DNA from: Gautieria morchelliformis
Lineage: Eukaryota; Basidiomycota; Agaricomycetes; Gomphales; Gomphaceae
Length of the DNA: 64,000 nucleotides
Direction of reading: 5' to 3'
Assembly (NCBI GenBank): GCA_015179125.1
Contig: WHVA01000286.1
Span: 1 to 64,000, forward strand
Position numbers and translations under genes: made by a program. This document shows, piece by piece, positions 32,164 through 44,337 of this stretch. Below the pieces are notes generated by a model. It had not been told where the DNA came from and did not search any database. It was given only the letters and a program-made list of their open reading frames with translations. Every line of letters begins with the position of its first letter. Position 1 is the first letter of the stretch.

Positions 32164-34439
32164 ATGTGTTCCTGGCGTCCGGGTGAAGCGCCCGCCGATC
32201 GTCGCGTGGCTCTGAAGCAGTGTACGAAAAGAGAGTGTGGCGGCTGAGCTAAGCAGACAGGAAGACTAAACGCGTGCCCTGTGAGAGTTAGAGAGACAAC
32301 GCTAGTCGCGGTACTTACCTACACGGCCAATGGCATCTATCATCTCACCCGGCCCCAGACAAAGCCAGATGTATCCATCCGTACACCTGCCGATGCTGCA
32401 CTGCATGTTCTCTTCCCATCGCGTCCGTGCGCCCTAAGACGCAGGTCCAAAAACGTCTTGAATACAGAAGTCAGCTTTGACTCCTGTTATCCCTGTGGAA
32501 CGCAACTTCGTCACTCCGTCTCGCGCTCACCCCTGCCCCACGCTGCGCGTTCATCGCTTGGCTCAAGATAAGGCTCAGGTTCCTCTACCACTGCCCAGAA
32601 TTACCATGGTCCAGCTGCACCCCAGTTTTACGCCTCGACCCGCCAGCCTGCGCCTCGAGTTGTTCCGCCGGACCGCCATACGTCTCTCTCCATTACCAAC
32701 CTCGTTCATTCCTTGTCAAATTCCCCCACACACGTCCTATCCCACATAACCCTTACACCCCATCCCTAATTGTTGTACGTATACCCGTCCCTGGGCTGAC
32801 GCGACCCCGGGTGTGGCCTTGCTCATAAGACGTGTCCGGAATGTTAGTCGGGTAGTTGAGCCTGAGGGTGCAGGGCGGGACTGCAAGGCCCGCGATCTCA
32901 AATATGAAATTTAGAACCGGGAAAGGCGGCAAACCGACGAGCAAGACTGACGGCCCCCGAAACCAGATGCCGGGAGTCCATTGGGGAGAAAGACCTTTCG
33001 ACCCTGAGCACAAGCACGACCCATATGATGCTCGATAATATCGACAAATGATCTCTCTTGGCCTTTGTGCTCGGACGAAGCGTGTCATTGGCGAAGTCAA
33101 ACAATACTCGTGAGTCTCCTGACGACCCTCGTCCTTCAGTCCTCTCGATATGGCTCTGGACGGTAATCATGACACTTCAATCCGTCTCCTCAAGATGTGT
33201 GTTGAGCTGGGGCTTTGGTGGACCTTGGCATGTGTAAGTATAGGGGACCATTACCGGCAGCATCCACCTACACCGTCACTGGCAGGACCACTTACATCCT
33301 ACAATCCTGGAAATAACCATTCGATAGTTGCGACAGAGCCGTCTTTGCGGAAGTGGAAGTTGTATAGTAGACCACGATGACTCAGCGGAGGTGGAATTTG
33401 GCGATTGGGGTAGTTTGTTTGTCTTTCTTTCCTTTATATCCCGTTGAACCTGTGTCTTCTTCTTGGCCTGCAGATGCAATAACCATTGTCTTTTCTCCCT
33501 CTCACCTTGTTGCAATTTTCCGTAGGAATAGATACCCATGTTTTCCTGCTGTGCCCCTGTCCTTCTTACGTTTCCATCTATGGTCTACTGGGTCTCCCAC
33601 GGCCAGCACCGGAAGGCAGCCAGACACTATTGCGTCCACTGCAGTGTTCTTTCCATCCCCAACAACTCGTCACGGAGAAGCCTATGGTTCAGCGCAAAGA
33701 ATAAACATTTATCGACGCTTCTGCCCCCACTCCACATCTTTGCGAACTCTGATGTAGCCAATCTGGGGATGTGACTGGATCGCTGCCGAACCCAAACTTG
33801 TTTCTGGATGCGCGTGTAGGTCCCTGTTACCTAGGCGTAGGAAAATCCATCATCGCTTTGCCGCCCGTGGGTACCCATGGCGACGCTCCAAGACCGCGTG
33901 ACATCACGTGAATTTGAGTTTTTTCTCGTCGAGTTGATATCCAGTAGAGGCCAGCAATAAAATCCAGCGTTCTTTGTCGAGTACTGGGCCAGCCCTTTGA
34001 AGGCTGCTCCCTCATGAAACGATCTGACAAGGGGCCCCGCACGTGAGACATTCAGTTCACACAAAATGGGCCGTATATGTCTAGCTCACAAACCTAGTTT
34101 CTTTCTCACCACGATACACCACTCCTTTAACGAGTGGTCCATTGTTGACACTTCTCGACATACAAGCGCCTCTCAGAGTCAACACGTCCACATTGCCCTT
34201 TGATCTTCCGCTACAGTTCGCTTCTTACATTCTTGTGTTCCGCTTCCGCTCCACCTGCAACCATTGACAACGACCCGCTCTGTGTTCGCGCTTGCTAACA
34301 CAATCTTTTACGCCACACTAATATCAGTAACGATTACTGGGCATGTCGCACGTACACACAGCCATCCAATCGTCATCTCACACGGCTTCGTATATTCGGG
34401 GCCCTATATTGGACATTCACTGTGGATAGCGAATCCATT

Positions 34440-34469
34440 GAAACCTAGTGGGTTTACCCACGGGGTTTC
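34440..34469. repeat. Imperfect 30-nt palindrome
   Basis: GAAACCTAGTGGGT is followed by a near-complement ACCCACGGGGTTTC. It may be a relic of a small inverted-repeat element. No partner or target duplication was found. Confidence 0.45.
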
Positions 34470-35885
34470 TGTTTTCAGTGGGTACATCATTGAAACAGCC
34501 CCCATTGAAACAAACCAATGAAATTTGGGCTTACCGGGTTTCCTAGAAAAAACTGGACCAGTAGAATTTTCAGTGGCTTTGTCACTTAGTTTCCGTGCTA
34601 TAGGAACTACATATTCAATGTAATTATCATGAGAATTTCAGTGCTCAAAGGCCTGGATTGCCGTTGTTTGCACAGTTGAAAAATTTCAAGATAGCTCATG
34701 GAGCACTCAGTGAAATCCAGTGAATTAATATATATATTTCTGGGCAAATATACTGAGGTTTCCATATATGTATCAATGAATTTCCATGCTTGAGGTGCTG
34801 GAATGCTACTGCGGCCCCAAGTGACAACTGCTTTTGAGATACAGCACTAAGTATACACTGTAGAAAGAATAAGCGCTATATTTCAGTTCCACTTGCACTA
34901 CAGCTAAATTAAAGTACCGACTTGTACTGAGATTTAGTCCCCAAAAGATAATTTCACAGAGCACTAAAAATCAGTACTATACAAGTACTGAAATTTAGGT
35001 ACAGGAAAAAATGCAAAGTCCAAATGACGAATGAGATTTTTTTTTTATCCAATCATGATCAATCTGCAGAAGTCAACTAAGTACTAGTGCAAGTGTCTGG
35101 GGTATGATCGCGAGTTGCGCTAATACCTAGTAGGCAAGATAATCAATTTCCGGCGGAAGGTGAAAGGCACAGGACGAGTCGGAGTACAACATGGCTGACT
35201 AATGCAAGAATGAATGTATGCGTGCTCTTCATCCTTCGCTCTTGCCATCACCACCACGGTCAGCCCCTCAACTTGCCTCGTCGTAGCGCACGTAGTATTC
35301 TTCTCCCACTCTCCTCCTTACACCCATGTCCTGGTTGGGCAGAGTCTTGAACCCAGCCTGACTGCACACGCGAGATTGATCCCTCCTGCATGGTTACCAG
35401 ACCGCCTGAACGCTCAGCCGCAACCACCTGAGTGATCCCAGGTTCTCCACCACCACACCAGGTAGCTGTCCCAGCTGTTCTTCGTGGTGGAAGCTGTTGC
35501 ACGATTTGATAGAGAGACCGATTGAGGCTGTGAAAAGGAAGATGGTGAGTTGGGTGTTCACTCAACCCACCCCCTGTGTACAACACGTACATCCGATCCC
35601 TCCTCCAATATTTCTGACAAGCATGTCAATGAGGTACGTTAGTATTTTGAGAACTAACAGAACCGGTCAGCACCTTTCTGTGAAAGCCTATCATGGTGGC
35701 GGGTGCGGGTGTGGGCGCGACCGCGCTCATGACAACGACGATGAGCAGTGCGCTGATGGCTGCAGATGTGGAGCTCGACATTGAGGAGCGCGCACTGCAC
35801 CTGACGGTCGAGGAGATGTTTGAGGAGATCGGGCGGCGGTGGATGAAGGTAGCAATCATTGAGCATGAGTCGGGTGCGTGCGGCC

Positions 35886-36786
35886 GGCAAGCGTATCGTA
35901 TCCGGGTCTCTTGATCACACGGTCCGTGTGTGGAATGTAGACACTGGGGAGCTCATTTCAGCACCATTCGAAGGCCACACCACCTGGGTCAGGTCGGTGT
36001 CATTCTCGCCCGACAGCCAGCGCATCATCTCCGGGTCTTATGACAACACATTCCGTGTGTGGAATGCAGACACAGGGGAGGCCATTTCAGCACCGTTCGA
36101 AGGTGACGTCGGCTGCATCACATCGGTGGTGTTCTCGCATGATGGCAAGTGCATCGTCTGCGGGTCTGTTGACAAGATGATCCATGTGTGGAATGCAGAT
36201 ACCGGGGAGCTTATTTCAGCACCATTCAAAGGCCACACCGACCAGATCATGTCGGTGGTGTTCTCACATGATGGCAAGTGTATCGTATCCGGCTCTTATG
36301 ACAAGATGATCCGTGTGTGGAATGCAGACACAGGGGAGCTCATTTCAGCACCATTCAAAGCCCACACCGACTATGTCACGTCAGTGGCCTTCTCGCACAG
36401 TGGAAAGTGCATCGTCTCTGGGTCTGAAGACAAGACGATCCGTGTGTGGAATGCAGGCACCGTGGAGCTCATTTCAGCACCATTTGAAGGCCACACCTGG
36501 GACATCATGTCGGTGGTGTTCTCGCATGATGGCAAGCGTATCGTCTCCGGGTCTTATGACCAGGCGATCCGTGTGTGGAACGCACACACTGCACACTGGG
36601 GAGCTCATTTCAGCACCATTTGAAGGCCACGTCAGCTGCATCACATCGGTGGTGTTCTCGCACGACGGCAAGCGCATCGTCTCCGGGTCTGTTGACAAGA
36701 CGATCCGTGTGTGGAATGCAGACCCCGGGGAGCTCATTTCAGCACCATTCGCAGGTCACACACCTAGTCAGCAACTGTTACCTTGA
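35886..36786 (+). pseudogene. WD40-repeat fragment of a NACHT-WD40 gene (inverted copy)
   Basis: About seven WD40 repeats in the plus orientation match the last exon of the intact gene, ending with the identical terminus [10 protein letters not shown] and stop. The frame breaks at about 36590 because of a 7-nt tandem duplication in the GCACACACT region. There is no NACHT, C2 or start upstream. Several repeats differ from those of the intact gene ([12 protein letters not shown] variants), so it derives from a paralogue or an older copy. Its downstream flank is repeat S copy B. It could act as a conversion donor for the intact gene but is unlikely to encode a receptor. Confidence 0.88.
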
Positions 36787-37243
36787 TTTAACATGACACA
36801 ATCTGCTAATATCCTTTGCACAGGTAGAGGGCCTGGGTTTCGAGATGACTCATGGCTAGACAATGGCTGGTTACTCAACTTGCCCTCAGAACTTTTATTC
36901 TGGGTTCCACCCTGGTCTCAGGCAGCTTTGTGGTGGCGGGCGAATACTGCTGTTATCGCCAAGTGGTCCACAAAGCTTGATCTCAGCCGGTTTGAGCATG
37001 GGACTTCATGGACACAATGCAGAGGTGCCGCCTGAGTGGCCCAAGGCAAACACTCATTGACACATGGATATTGAATCCCATGCTATCATAGTGATTTGAC
37101 TTGGAATATTGTACTCACAGTAACCCTCCGATAGTCTGTCTTGGACACAGCCTTTCCTGCAGCACATCTACTGTGTAAGCTACCAATTCACACAAGGTCA
37201 TCATAAGTGGGTGACAGAGTGTGGTATGTAGAGCACAATCTAT
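36787..37243. repeat. Segmental repeat S, copy B, part before the hAT insertion
   Basis: This is an inverted match of 26437-26893, directly following the WD40 stop codon in both places. It ends with the 8-bp target CAATCTAT (37236-37243) at the left end of the hAT element. Confidence 0.88.
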
Positions 37244-37931
37244 CAGGGCTGTCCACGAGTCCAGGTTACTGCAGGTGACTCGCAGTTCAACCTGCGATTT
37301 TAACCTGCAGATCCAACTCCCACAAGTCCAGGTGACCCGGCACCTAAAAACCTGGCAAGTCCAGGTTTGGCCTTTGGAATTCTGCAGGTGACCCGCAGAC
37401 CTGCAAGCCTTAAATGCCAAGAATTCATGTCATTTGCATGTCATTCAACTACTATTACCTCCTTCTGCACAACAGCCTTCTTGACACGCTTACTCTTATC
37501 ACGCAGCAACTCTACAACACGCTCCTCAGGAACAAGTCCTTTGTATGACAGCCATGTGCTGAGTATGGTTCCGGCACGTGTCAACTCTTCCTTCAGAGAG
37601 TGACGCATCCATGATACAGTGAGTCAGCCCTGACTGAATGCACGTTCGACATCTGTGGATGTTGCTAGAGGAGCATGGTCAAAATAGGATGTAAGGATGT
37701 GTGAAATAGCTCACCCCCATCCCCGCAGGAGGAGACGTGTTGTGCACTCGCACGGGGTGAGTCAGTTCTGAATAATCCGGCAAGTCACTGCAAGTCACCC
37801 GCAGGTTTAACCCACAGGTCCAAGTCAACCTGCAGACAAACTCAGGTCAAGTCCAGGTTCTGCTTCTGGAAGTTGGCAAACCTGCGAGTCCAAGTCCAGG
37901 TAACCTGCAGGTTGACTTGTGGACAGCCCTG
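37244..37931 (-). mobile_element. 688-bp hAT derivative, TSD CAATCTAT/CAATCGAT
   Basis: The element starts CAGGGCTGTCCAC and ends GTGGACAGCCCTG, perfect 13-bp inverted ends of hAT type. The 8-bp target duplication is at 37236-37243 and 37932-37939 with one mismatch. Subterminal GTCCAGGTNACC and CCTGCAGGTT words recur several times at both ends, as expected of transposase-binding repeats. It keeps only the 3' end of a transposase gene and is an internal-deletion derivative. Confidence 0.93.
37441..37670 (-). pseudogene. C-terminus of a hAT transposase (dimerisation region)
   Basis: The minus strand reads TSTDVERAFSQG, then a TGA stop at 37624-37626, then LTVSWMRHSLKEELTRAGT, ending KEVIVVE and a stop. 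The block DVERxFSxGRLTVSxxRHSL is the hallmark of the hAT C-terminal dimerisation domain. CGA in place of TGA would supply the conserved Arg. The catalytic domain is missing, so it has no activity. Confidence 0.88.
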
Positions 37932-39755
37932 CAATCGATGCTCTCCTCTGACCTAGATTAGTTGCATGGTGCTCACAGTGTGATCCATGAGTATGTGCAT
38001 CTGCCTGTGAAGTGAATTATAATCTACCATAATGAGATGGTAAGTGAGAGGTCTGACTTACAGGGCATGCAACTGTTGTGATCAATGCTTTGCAATTGAA
38101 CTTTCTCTAAGTCCAACATTCCCACTCTTTTAACAGAGCATATTAAAATATATTTACAGAATCTTAAGAAGAGTTATCCAATAGTTTACCAGGTATGGTT
38201 ACTGGTTAATGGACCGACAAGGATGTTGGTCTTGACATCACAAAAATCAGTCATCAGCTCCCCATCAGTCAATAGATCTAACTGAGTAAGATGCTTGTGT
38301 GTTGATCAAGTCCTGGATCAGAGGGACGGCTTGAGTGGGAGCAAAAGAGCGAATGTGTTCTATAGCACCACCAATGTTGTATGGAGGCACTGGAGCTCGT
38401 GGGATGTGAGTGGAATGATGTGTCAAGATGACTTGACTGTCCTTTGGAAGGGACATGGAGATCAAGTGCAGATGCAGATGCAGGTGCATATACATTGGAG
38501 CTCAAGGAAGAAATGATCATGCTGACTGTCTGCAGGGCAAGGACAGTTGCTCATGGAGATATCACATGTTGAGAGGAGCATTATGTATGTCCATATTTCT
38601 CAAATCCCCCTGTAGGATAATGTCAGGATTGGTTCTTTTAGGGTTTAATCGTGGGTGTCAATGAATTTGAGACACCTGAATGCAGTGAACCAAGAAGTCC
38701 TTGTGTGAAGTGACTACATAGTTGGGAAAGAATACCAGACTCATACTACTACAAGATCAGGATACACGATAGATGAACCCCAAGTGTACTGTCAAAGTGA
38801 AGCCTTTACAAGACTCAGCGAAACTGTCCGAGGTGATAAGACTATGTAGTTGGCAAAGAATACCAGACTAATACTACTACAAGATTGTGGTACAGGATAG
38901 ATGAACCCCCAGTCTACAGTCGAAGTGAAGCCTTTACAAGACTCAATGAAACTGTCCAAGGTGATAAGGGAGGGTTATCGGGGATAGATGATCCCCTCGC
39001 CAGCGAAGGCCTCCAAACAAAGGCACCTTTTGGAGGCCTTTGCCAACAGGCCCAGAATAATGCCAAGGATTTGGAGTGAGGAGGATTGGTGGTGTCAACT
39101 CACAAGTTATGATTCCTGTTCTTGATCAAGGCTGAGGTACAATGGGAGGGTAGAGCTGTGTATGGGAACCGCTGTTCAACCAGCACTCTACATGGTCTCA
39201 GTTCTAGCTGCTCAACCAGCTCTCAAATGTCTCTTTATTGTAAATTTGTAGTCTGCATCAAAGGCCTTTAAAAATAACCAATTATCGCCTATAAAAAATG
39301 TCTACTGTCCTCATAAGGCCTATTCAAACATCCCTCTAATTATCTATGAATTTTACCTATTTTTCCGAGGCTGTCTCCACTCAAACTCACTTATTTCTGT
39401 GCAGCAGAGTTGTGGATACACATGTCCCCACAACTCTGTTTCGGACTTCCGATTTCAAACTCCGACCGGACGCTCGCATCACTCGCGGCTTGTGCACCCG
39501 TGGTCACCCACAAATCCGGTCAGGTGGCTCCTTCAGACTCAGCCTCTGAGTTTGAAAGGCCTAGTCATTTGCTTGTACAGCCTCAATGACTCAACTGACT
39601 CATGCACACCTTGGTGAGTCACATGCTCATGACTCACCCAAGCTGTCATGAATCACATGGGCCCAATTAATGACTCATTCCTGACCAATCAAGCCCTGAT
39701 TGGTGGAAAACCTAGTGGAGTCACCAGTAGGGGTCATTTCTAGTCACTGTGAGTC
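37932..39755. repeat. Segmental repeat S, copy B, part after the hAT insertion
   Basis: This is a direct, nearly identical copy of 112-1935. The similarity ends where copy A meets LINE copy 2 (GTGAGTCATT, then divergence). Since both copies carry the hAT at the same site, the duplication followed the hAT insertion. Confidence 0.9.
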
Positions 39756-40429
39756 ATTATGAGTCAGACAGAACCTTCCTACACATTCCGAAAGCTTCCT
39801 CGTGACCCATTCCATTAATAGATAGAAGGTCCTACCGCTTAGTTAAGCGCCTGTACCCAATCTACCCATCTTCTATCCTACATGTGACCTCGTGTGACTT
39901 GCATCTTACTAAGCTGCTAATCCCAGCTAGGGTTATTCACTTACTTTAGTGTCTAATTCCTTGTTAAGTAGTTACTTTACTGCTTAGCCACTTGGACTAA
40001 TCCTCTGGGTGTAATTCTACAGAGTGAGTCTGTCAATTGAAAGTCTTGCCATTCGCACTCCAATACCCGAGACGATCTAGTCAGTTGATTTTCCTGATTA
40101 GAGACTTTCACAAGTCACTTTGTTCACAAAACTCGTCCCTCATTTTATTGCTGTGCGCTGGTAGATTATCAGGGCAGTCCATTTATAAACTCACCTGCTA
40201 AGTACTTTCCTTTATATTTTGGAATACGCTTGGACCCCGATAGTGTCCTTGAACCTACAGTCTTTTAGTTTATTGTTCAGTGCTGCTAAGAAACGCATTG
40301 CCTTCCATCCGTATTAACTTGGACTAGTTCTTACGTGGATTGCAACCAAGGTACAAATATTAAATTATTTCCGGAGTTGTGCTGCAGCATTGTTTAATAT
40401 TCTGTGAGTCTCGTAAACAACACATTCTG
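39756..40429. other. Unassigned interval
   Basis: AT-moderate sequence with no ORF above chance and no terminal repeat recognised. It may contain retroelement flank. Confidence 0.35.
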
Positions 40430-41059
40430 ATAGATTGAAGTGTTAGCAATAACACCAAAGTCTTGAAGGGTTCCAAAACAGGTTGGTTTTCACAATTGAG
40501 TAAGGTAAAGCACAAGGAAGACATGTGATAATTGAACGGGGGAACATACATGCTGGACGAGTCCTTTTTATAGAGAATACATGTAAGCTACTGGCAAATG
40601 AGAAAGAGGCCAGGTGGTTCAGAACATTACAAAGGATGCACAGTCATGTTACAAACAAAGGGGAGATACACTGTAGAGTGAAAACTTCAGCGAAGCTAAT
40701 TCTGACAAGAAAGAGAGGCTTCTGAAAGGTTAATATAGGCTACACGCCTTGGCAGCTCCTTCTGTCCTGTCCTGTGGCAGTACTATCCCATCAATCCCAA
40801 CCTGCACAGAGGCTGCAACTGACACTATACGAATACATCCTGACCATGTGGGTCTTTCATGGAGTGGGAGTTTAACAGGTGATGGGTTCTACGATGGATG
40901 ATGGCCCCAACAACCGTGGTCCTGATGGGAATGATGGATCAGCAAATGCGAAAGGGATACTGTGAAGAATACTTCAGTGAAGTGTTCAAAGGTCCAACAG
41001 CGGGGTTGTTCATTCACTGGTTGTTGATGGCTGCTTCGTAGAATAAATGAATCATGACA
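40430..41059 (-). mobile_element. LTR-like element related to the 5' part of the 1593-bp LTR
   Basis: On the minus strand it starts TGTCATGATTCATTTATTC at 41059. Its first ~340 bp align with the outermost section of the 1593-bp LTR (20193-20535), then it continues differently with its own TATAAAAAGG box and a GTGAAAACCAACC block near 40490. It also matches 23947-24337 inverted. The 3' end near 40430 is uncertain, and no matching 5-bp duplication was found. Confidence 0.65.
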
Positions 41060-42097
41060 GATAATCCCCAGAATTTCTCTTGTTTTTTTTCTTCATGATT
41101 TGTAATTACCCCCTACCCTGTCCAAATGCACTCACAGGCTCTACCACCCAGAAATAATGGATAGAAAATCATTTCTTTTTTCCTATAAATATAGAGACCT
41201 TATTGTATGTTACTCTAGCCAGAAAAAAACCCTCTATGCTCATTTGCATACATTTAAGTCAGTCCAGAAGCTGATCTCAAGTCGTACACATTGTTTCACA
41301 GCATAAAAGCCCATATACTAACCAGATATTAGTTACTTGCTTTATTATTCGGTTTTACAGACCTACAAATTCTACGGACGATTAACTCATTCGATGACAC
41401 TTGCATCACTGAGCCAATCACTCAGTTCAATATCAGTTATACATCACTGATCAAGTGCTTGGTGATAGCTACCCACCCACGTTATCATATCTAAGCGCCC
41501 AGAATCACCGCACCTATCAGCAGGACAATTCTAACACCTTTGAGTATTCATTTGTTCATCAATAAAACCAGATAAAATACACAGATATTTCAAGAGCAAC
41601 AACAAGCACTTGATTTACTTGAGATGCACTTGAGATATGCTTCACTACCACAATGAGATGATAAGTGAGTGGTGTCTGACTACAGTTGTTCAATTAAGAC
41701 TATATTATTTTTTAGAACATAATTGTAACAGTTATGGCTGCCTTGGTCTCATGATTTGCCATTTAATATAATCATAACTGCTCATAACCTTGATATAATT
41801 GTATTATAATTTTATTTGAGCATGAAGCATAGATTTCATCTCAATCTCAGGTGAATGAGAACTAACAGCACAGGAACCTGTACTCTATCATTTCATGTTA
41901 TTCCAGTACAGCTGTTAAGTTTTCTTGATTTCATTTTTTTGTTTTGTTCATGTGCAATGGGCATGCCATTATGCACACATGTGAACGAGTGCATTGATGG
42001 CACAGGACAGCTGACCTGTGCTCATATTGAGATCTCCTGAATTTTAGGATATTTTCCATTATTTTATTTTGTCTATCTGTTTAGTTTTGAAGGTGAC
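41060..42097. other. Unassigned interval
   Basis: AT-rich sequence with scattered short ORFs and no recognised gene or transposon end. Confidence 0.35.
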
Positions 42098-42410
42098 AAC
42101 ATGCTCGCTGTTTGCAACGATGAGCACCAGCTCTGCACTAAGTGCTAACACTGAGTGAAGCTCTGATTTATCATCTCCTCATGTTTAGGATAATTGTCAT
42201 ATATATTTTTATACATCAATATTTATTTATGATGTTGGCTGCGCGGTCATCATTGCCAACAATGAGCACAGGCCCTGCGCAAAGCGCTAACCCTGAGAGA
42301 AGCTCAGATTCACCATCTCCTCATTTTTAGGATAATTATCATATATTTATTATACATCAATATTTATGTATGATGTTGGCTGTGTGGTCGTCATCAGCAA
42401 TGATGAGCAC
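42098..42410. repeat. Tandem repeat, period about 135-140 bp, 2.3 copies
   Basis: The units share GATGAGCACxxGCxCTGC, AAGxGCTAACxCTGAGxGAAGCTC, CATCTCCTCATxTTTAGGATAATT and ATACATCAATATTTATxTATGATGTTGGCTG. They start near 42098, 42232 and 42371, and the last is partial. The units are diverged, so this is an old duplication. No coding potential was seen. Confidence 0.75.
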
Positions 42411-42740
42411 GAGTGGTTTGCGGTGGTCGGTGGCATGCCATGTTGTTCCAGAAACTGACGTCAGATGACACCGGATGCATGAGCTAGATATGTCAATGAC
42501 ATGAGTCCACACCTGACAAGAGACCACAAGACTCGAGCACTTTTCCACAGAATTATTGATGGAATAGATCCTTCACTAGGAATTTGCTAGTTAGACTGAG
42601 ACCACACATGGGGAGTGTGGGTCTGACTGGATTTCCATTTGGTGCCGTACAGGTGACCCAAGCTGCATCCAACATCTATGAGCTACTGTAGCATTCTAGG
42701 TCAAATCTAAGTATGCATCCCTCTTTCCACTACACTGGAG

Positions 42741-43119
42741 GCATAGTAAGGTTTTTTGGGCTAAAAAACTGTTCAAAAAACTGTAAAAATTTTCCAAAAT
42801 TTTTTAGTGTTTTTTATGTTCAAAAAACTTGAATAAAATTTCAGGTTTTTTAAAGCTTTCTCAATCCCAAAAAAAGGGTGATAAAATTGTAAAAAAAAAA
42901 AGGGCAAAAAACTTTAAAAAACTTTGAATTTTTCTATGTATTTCTTAGTTTTTTGCAGTATTTTTAACAATTTTATCACACTTTTTTGGGATTGAGAAAG
43001 CTTTAAAAAACATGAAATTTTATTGAAGTTTTTTTTTTTTACATAAAAAACATTTAAAATTTTTGGAAAATCTTTACAGTTTTTTGAACAGTTTTTCAGA
43101 CCAAAAAACCTTACTATGC
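42741..43119. repeat. 379-bp AT-rich hairpin (probable foldback MITE)
   Basis: The left end GCATAGTAAGGTTTTTTGG is the inverse of the right end, and the two halves stay complementary nearly to the centre around 42930, with shared blocks CTGTTCAAAAAACTGTAAA and AAAGCTTTCTCAATCCCAAAAAA. A direct repeat, TATGCA then CCTCTTTCCACTA, flanks it (42713-42732 and 43115-43134), either a long target duplication or part of a larger unit. It is non-coding. Confidence 0.85.
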
Positions 43120-43865
43120 AATCCTCTTTCCACTATGGCAGAGGATTCTGAAGTCACATGATCATCGAGATTTGGATGGCCATATTTCCCCTTGCCGTAA
43201 CTTTGCTTTATTCCTACTCTAAGCTGTGAAGAATTCAATGTCATTGTTTCCCAAGGAAAGGGTGCTGGGAAAGTGGTCAGCATGAAAGCTAGGTTCTTAA
43301 CCTTCCCGTGCATAGCTTATTGGTAGTGATCATCTATCATCCCCAGTGAGAAATGCCCCAGGTCTAGGGAGGTGGCACTGGGTGGGAGCAGTAGATGTGG
43401 TGACGTATCGGTTAGGATCAGTCCCAAGATGATGCGCGGGATGTTCTATTTTTATAGAGTTCTATTTTCTAGAATCATTTTGAGATATGGAGTCTAAACT
43501 GACCAGATATGACCGCACCATCTCCAGACATTAAAAAAAAACACGAACAAAAATTTTGAAGGTCCGTCAACGTGTTGCGTCAACAACTCGCTTTGCAAAA
43601 ATGCAAGGACTTTTCATAAATTCCTGAACTTGCAACATCTGTGAGTTTTTACTTCAACAAACCTTTTCATAAAACTAAAACACTTAAAAAGCATCTGCCC
43701 CATCTCCTCTCATCTTGCCTTACACTGGGCTTCCAAGCACCCGTGCATTTTTACTTTAGCAATCGGACATGCATTGAAACATGTGATTTCATAAAGAAAA
43801 AAGTGCTCAAAAGCCACCCATGCATCCAGTCCCTTTTCCTCTAAGCCTTCTCCTCCCACTTTGCT
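43120..43865. other. Unassigned interval
   Basis: No gene family, terminal repeat or tandem structure was recognised. Open frames here are under 80 codons and show no domain. Confidence 0.35.
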
Positions 43866-44034
43866 CCTCCGTCGCCTGCTGCACCTGCACCATCCTCACT
43901 TCCATCTGCTCCTGCTCCTTCATCGCCATCACCTACTGCTGCACCTGCGCCATCCTTGCTTCCATCTGCTCCTGCTCCTTCATCACCTGCTGCTGCACCT
44001 GCACCATCCACACTTCCATCTGCGCTTCTGTCTG
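43866..44034. repeat. 60-bp minisatellite, about 2.8 copies
   Basis: The unit contains CTGCACCTGC, CATCC, CTTCCATCTG and CTCCTGCTCCTTCATC, with the CCATCTGCTCCTG mark at 43902 and 43962 (60 bp apart) and a shortened third copy at 44016. It is pyrimidine-rich and directly precedes an LTR start. Confidence 0.8.
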
Positions 44035-44337
44035 TGTCATGACCCCTTTATTTCTTGTACCCAGCTATCCCTATCCCTATTTTCCCTTTCACCACTCCTC
44101 CTCTATGTTCACTCAGCTTTGCCCTTCCCTTCCACCACTCCTCCTCTATGTTCACTCCATTCGCTCTTCGCCGCATTCGCCAAACAACCATTTGCTACTC
44201 GCATCATTCGCCAGTAGGCACGCCATCAAACACGATCGACATTCTTTACCTGACATGATGGTTCATCACTGGCCCCATCATCTTCCCAACTGATCCCCTT
44301 TGGGTATCCCTATGGCCGGAATGCATTTGTGGGATGT
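44035..44337 (+). mobile_element. 5' part of a family-T LTR, interrupted by gypsy A
   Basis: This starts TGTCATGACCCC and follows the first ~300 bp of the family-T LTR (compare 24555-24850), up to GGCCGGAATGCATTTGTGGGATG. The gypsy A LTR begins there. The remainder of this LTR should lie beyond the right edge of the window. Confidence 0.8.

Larger units (their letters stand above)
32008..35885. other. 3.9-kb interval without a recognised gene
   Basis: This lies between the start of the NACHT-WD40 gene and the inverted WD40 fragment. The open frames are short, overlap on both strands and have no domain signature; the longest is about 126 codons near 33377-33757. The part next to 32007 should hold the NACHT-WD40 promoter, but I see no diagnostic TATA element. 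A segment at 35693-35880 has an open frame with acidic helical sequence running into the WD40 fragment, possibly a leftover exon. The middle (34440-35000) has short inverted repeats and AT-rich decay. Confidence 0.4.

Noticed and set aside
33377..33757. Open frame upstream of the NACHT-WD40 gene
   Set aside because: No domain, no intron logic and overlapping frames on both strands; codon content looks random.
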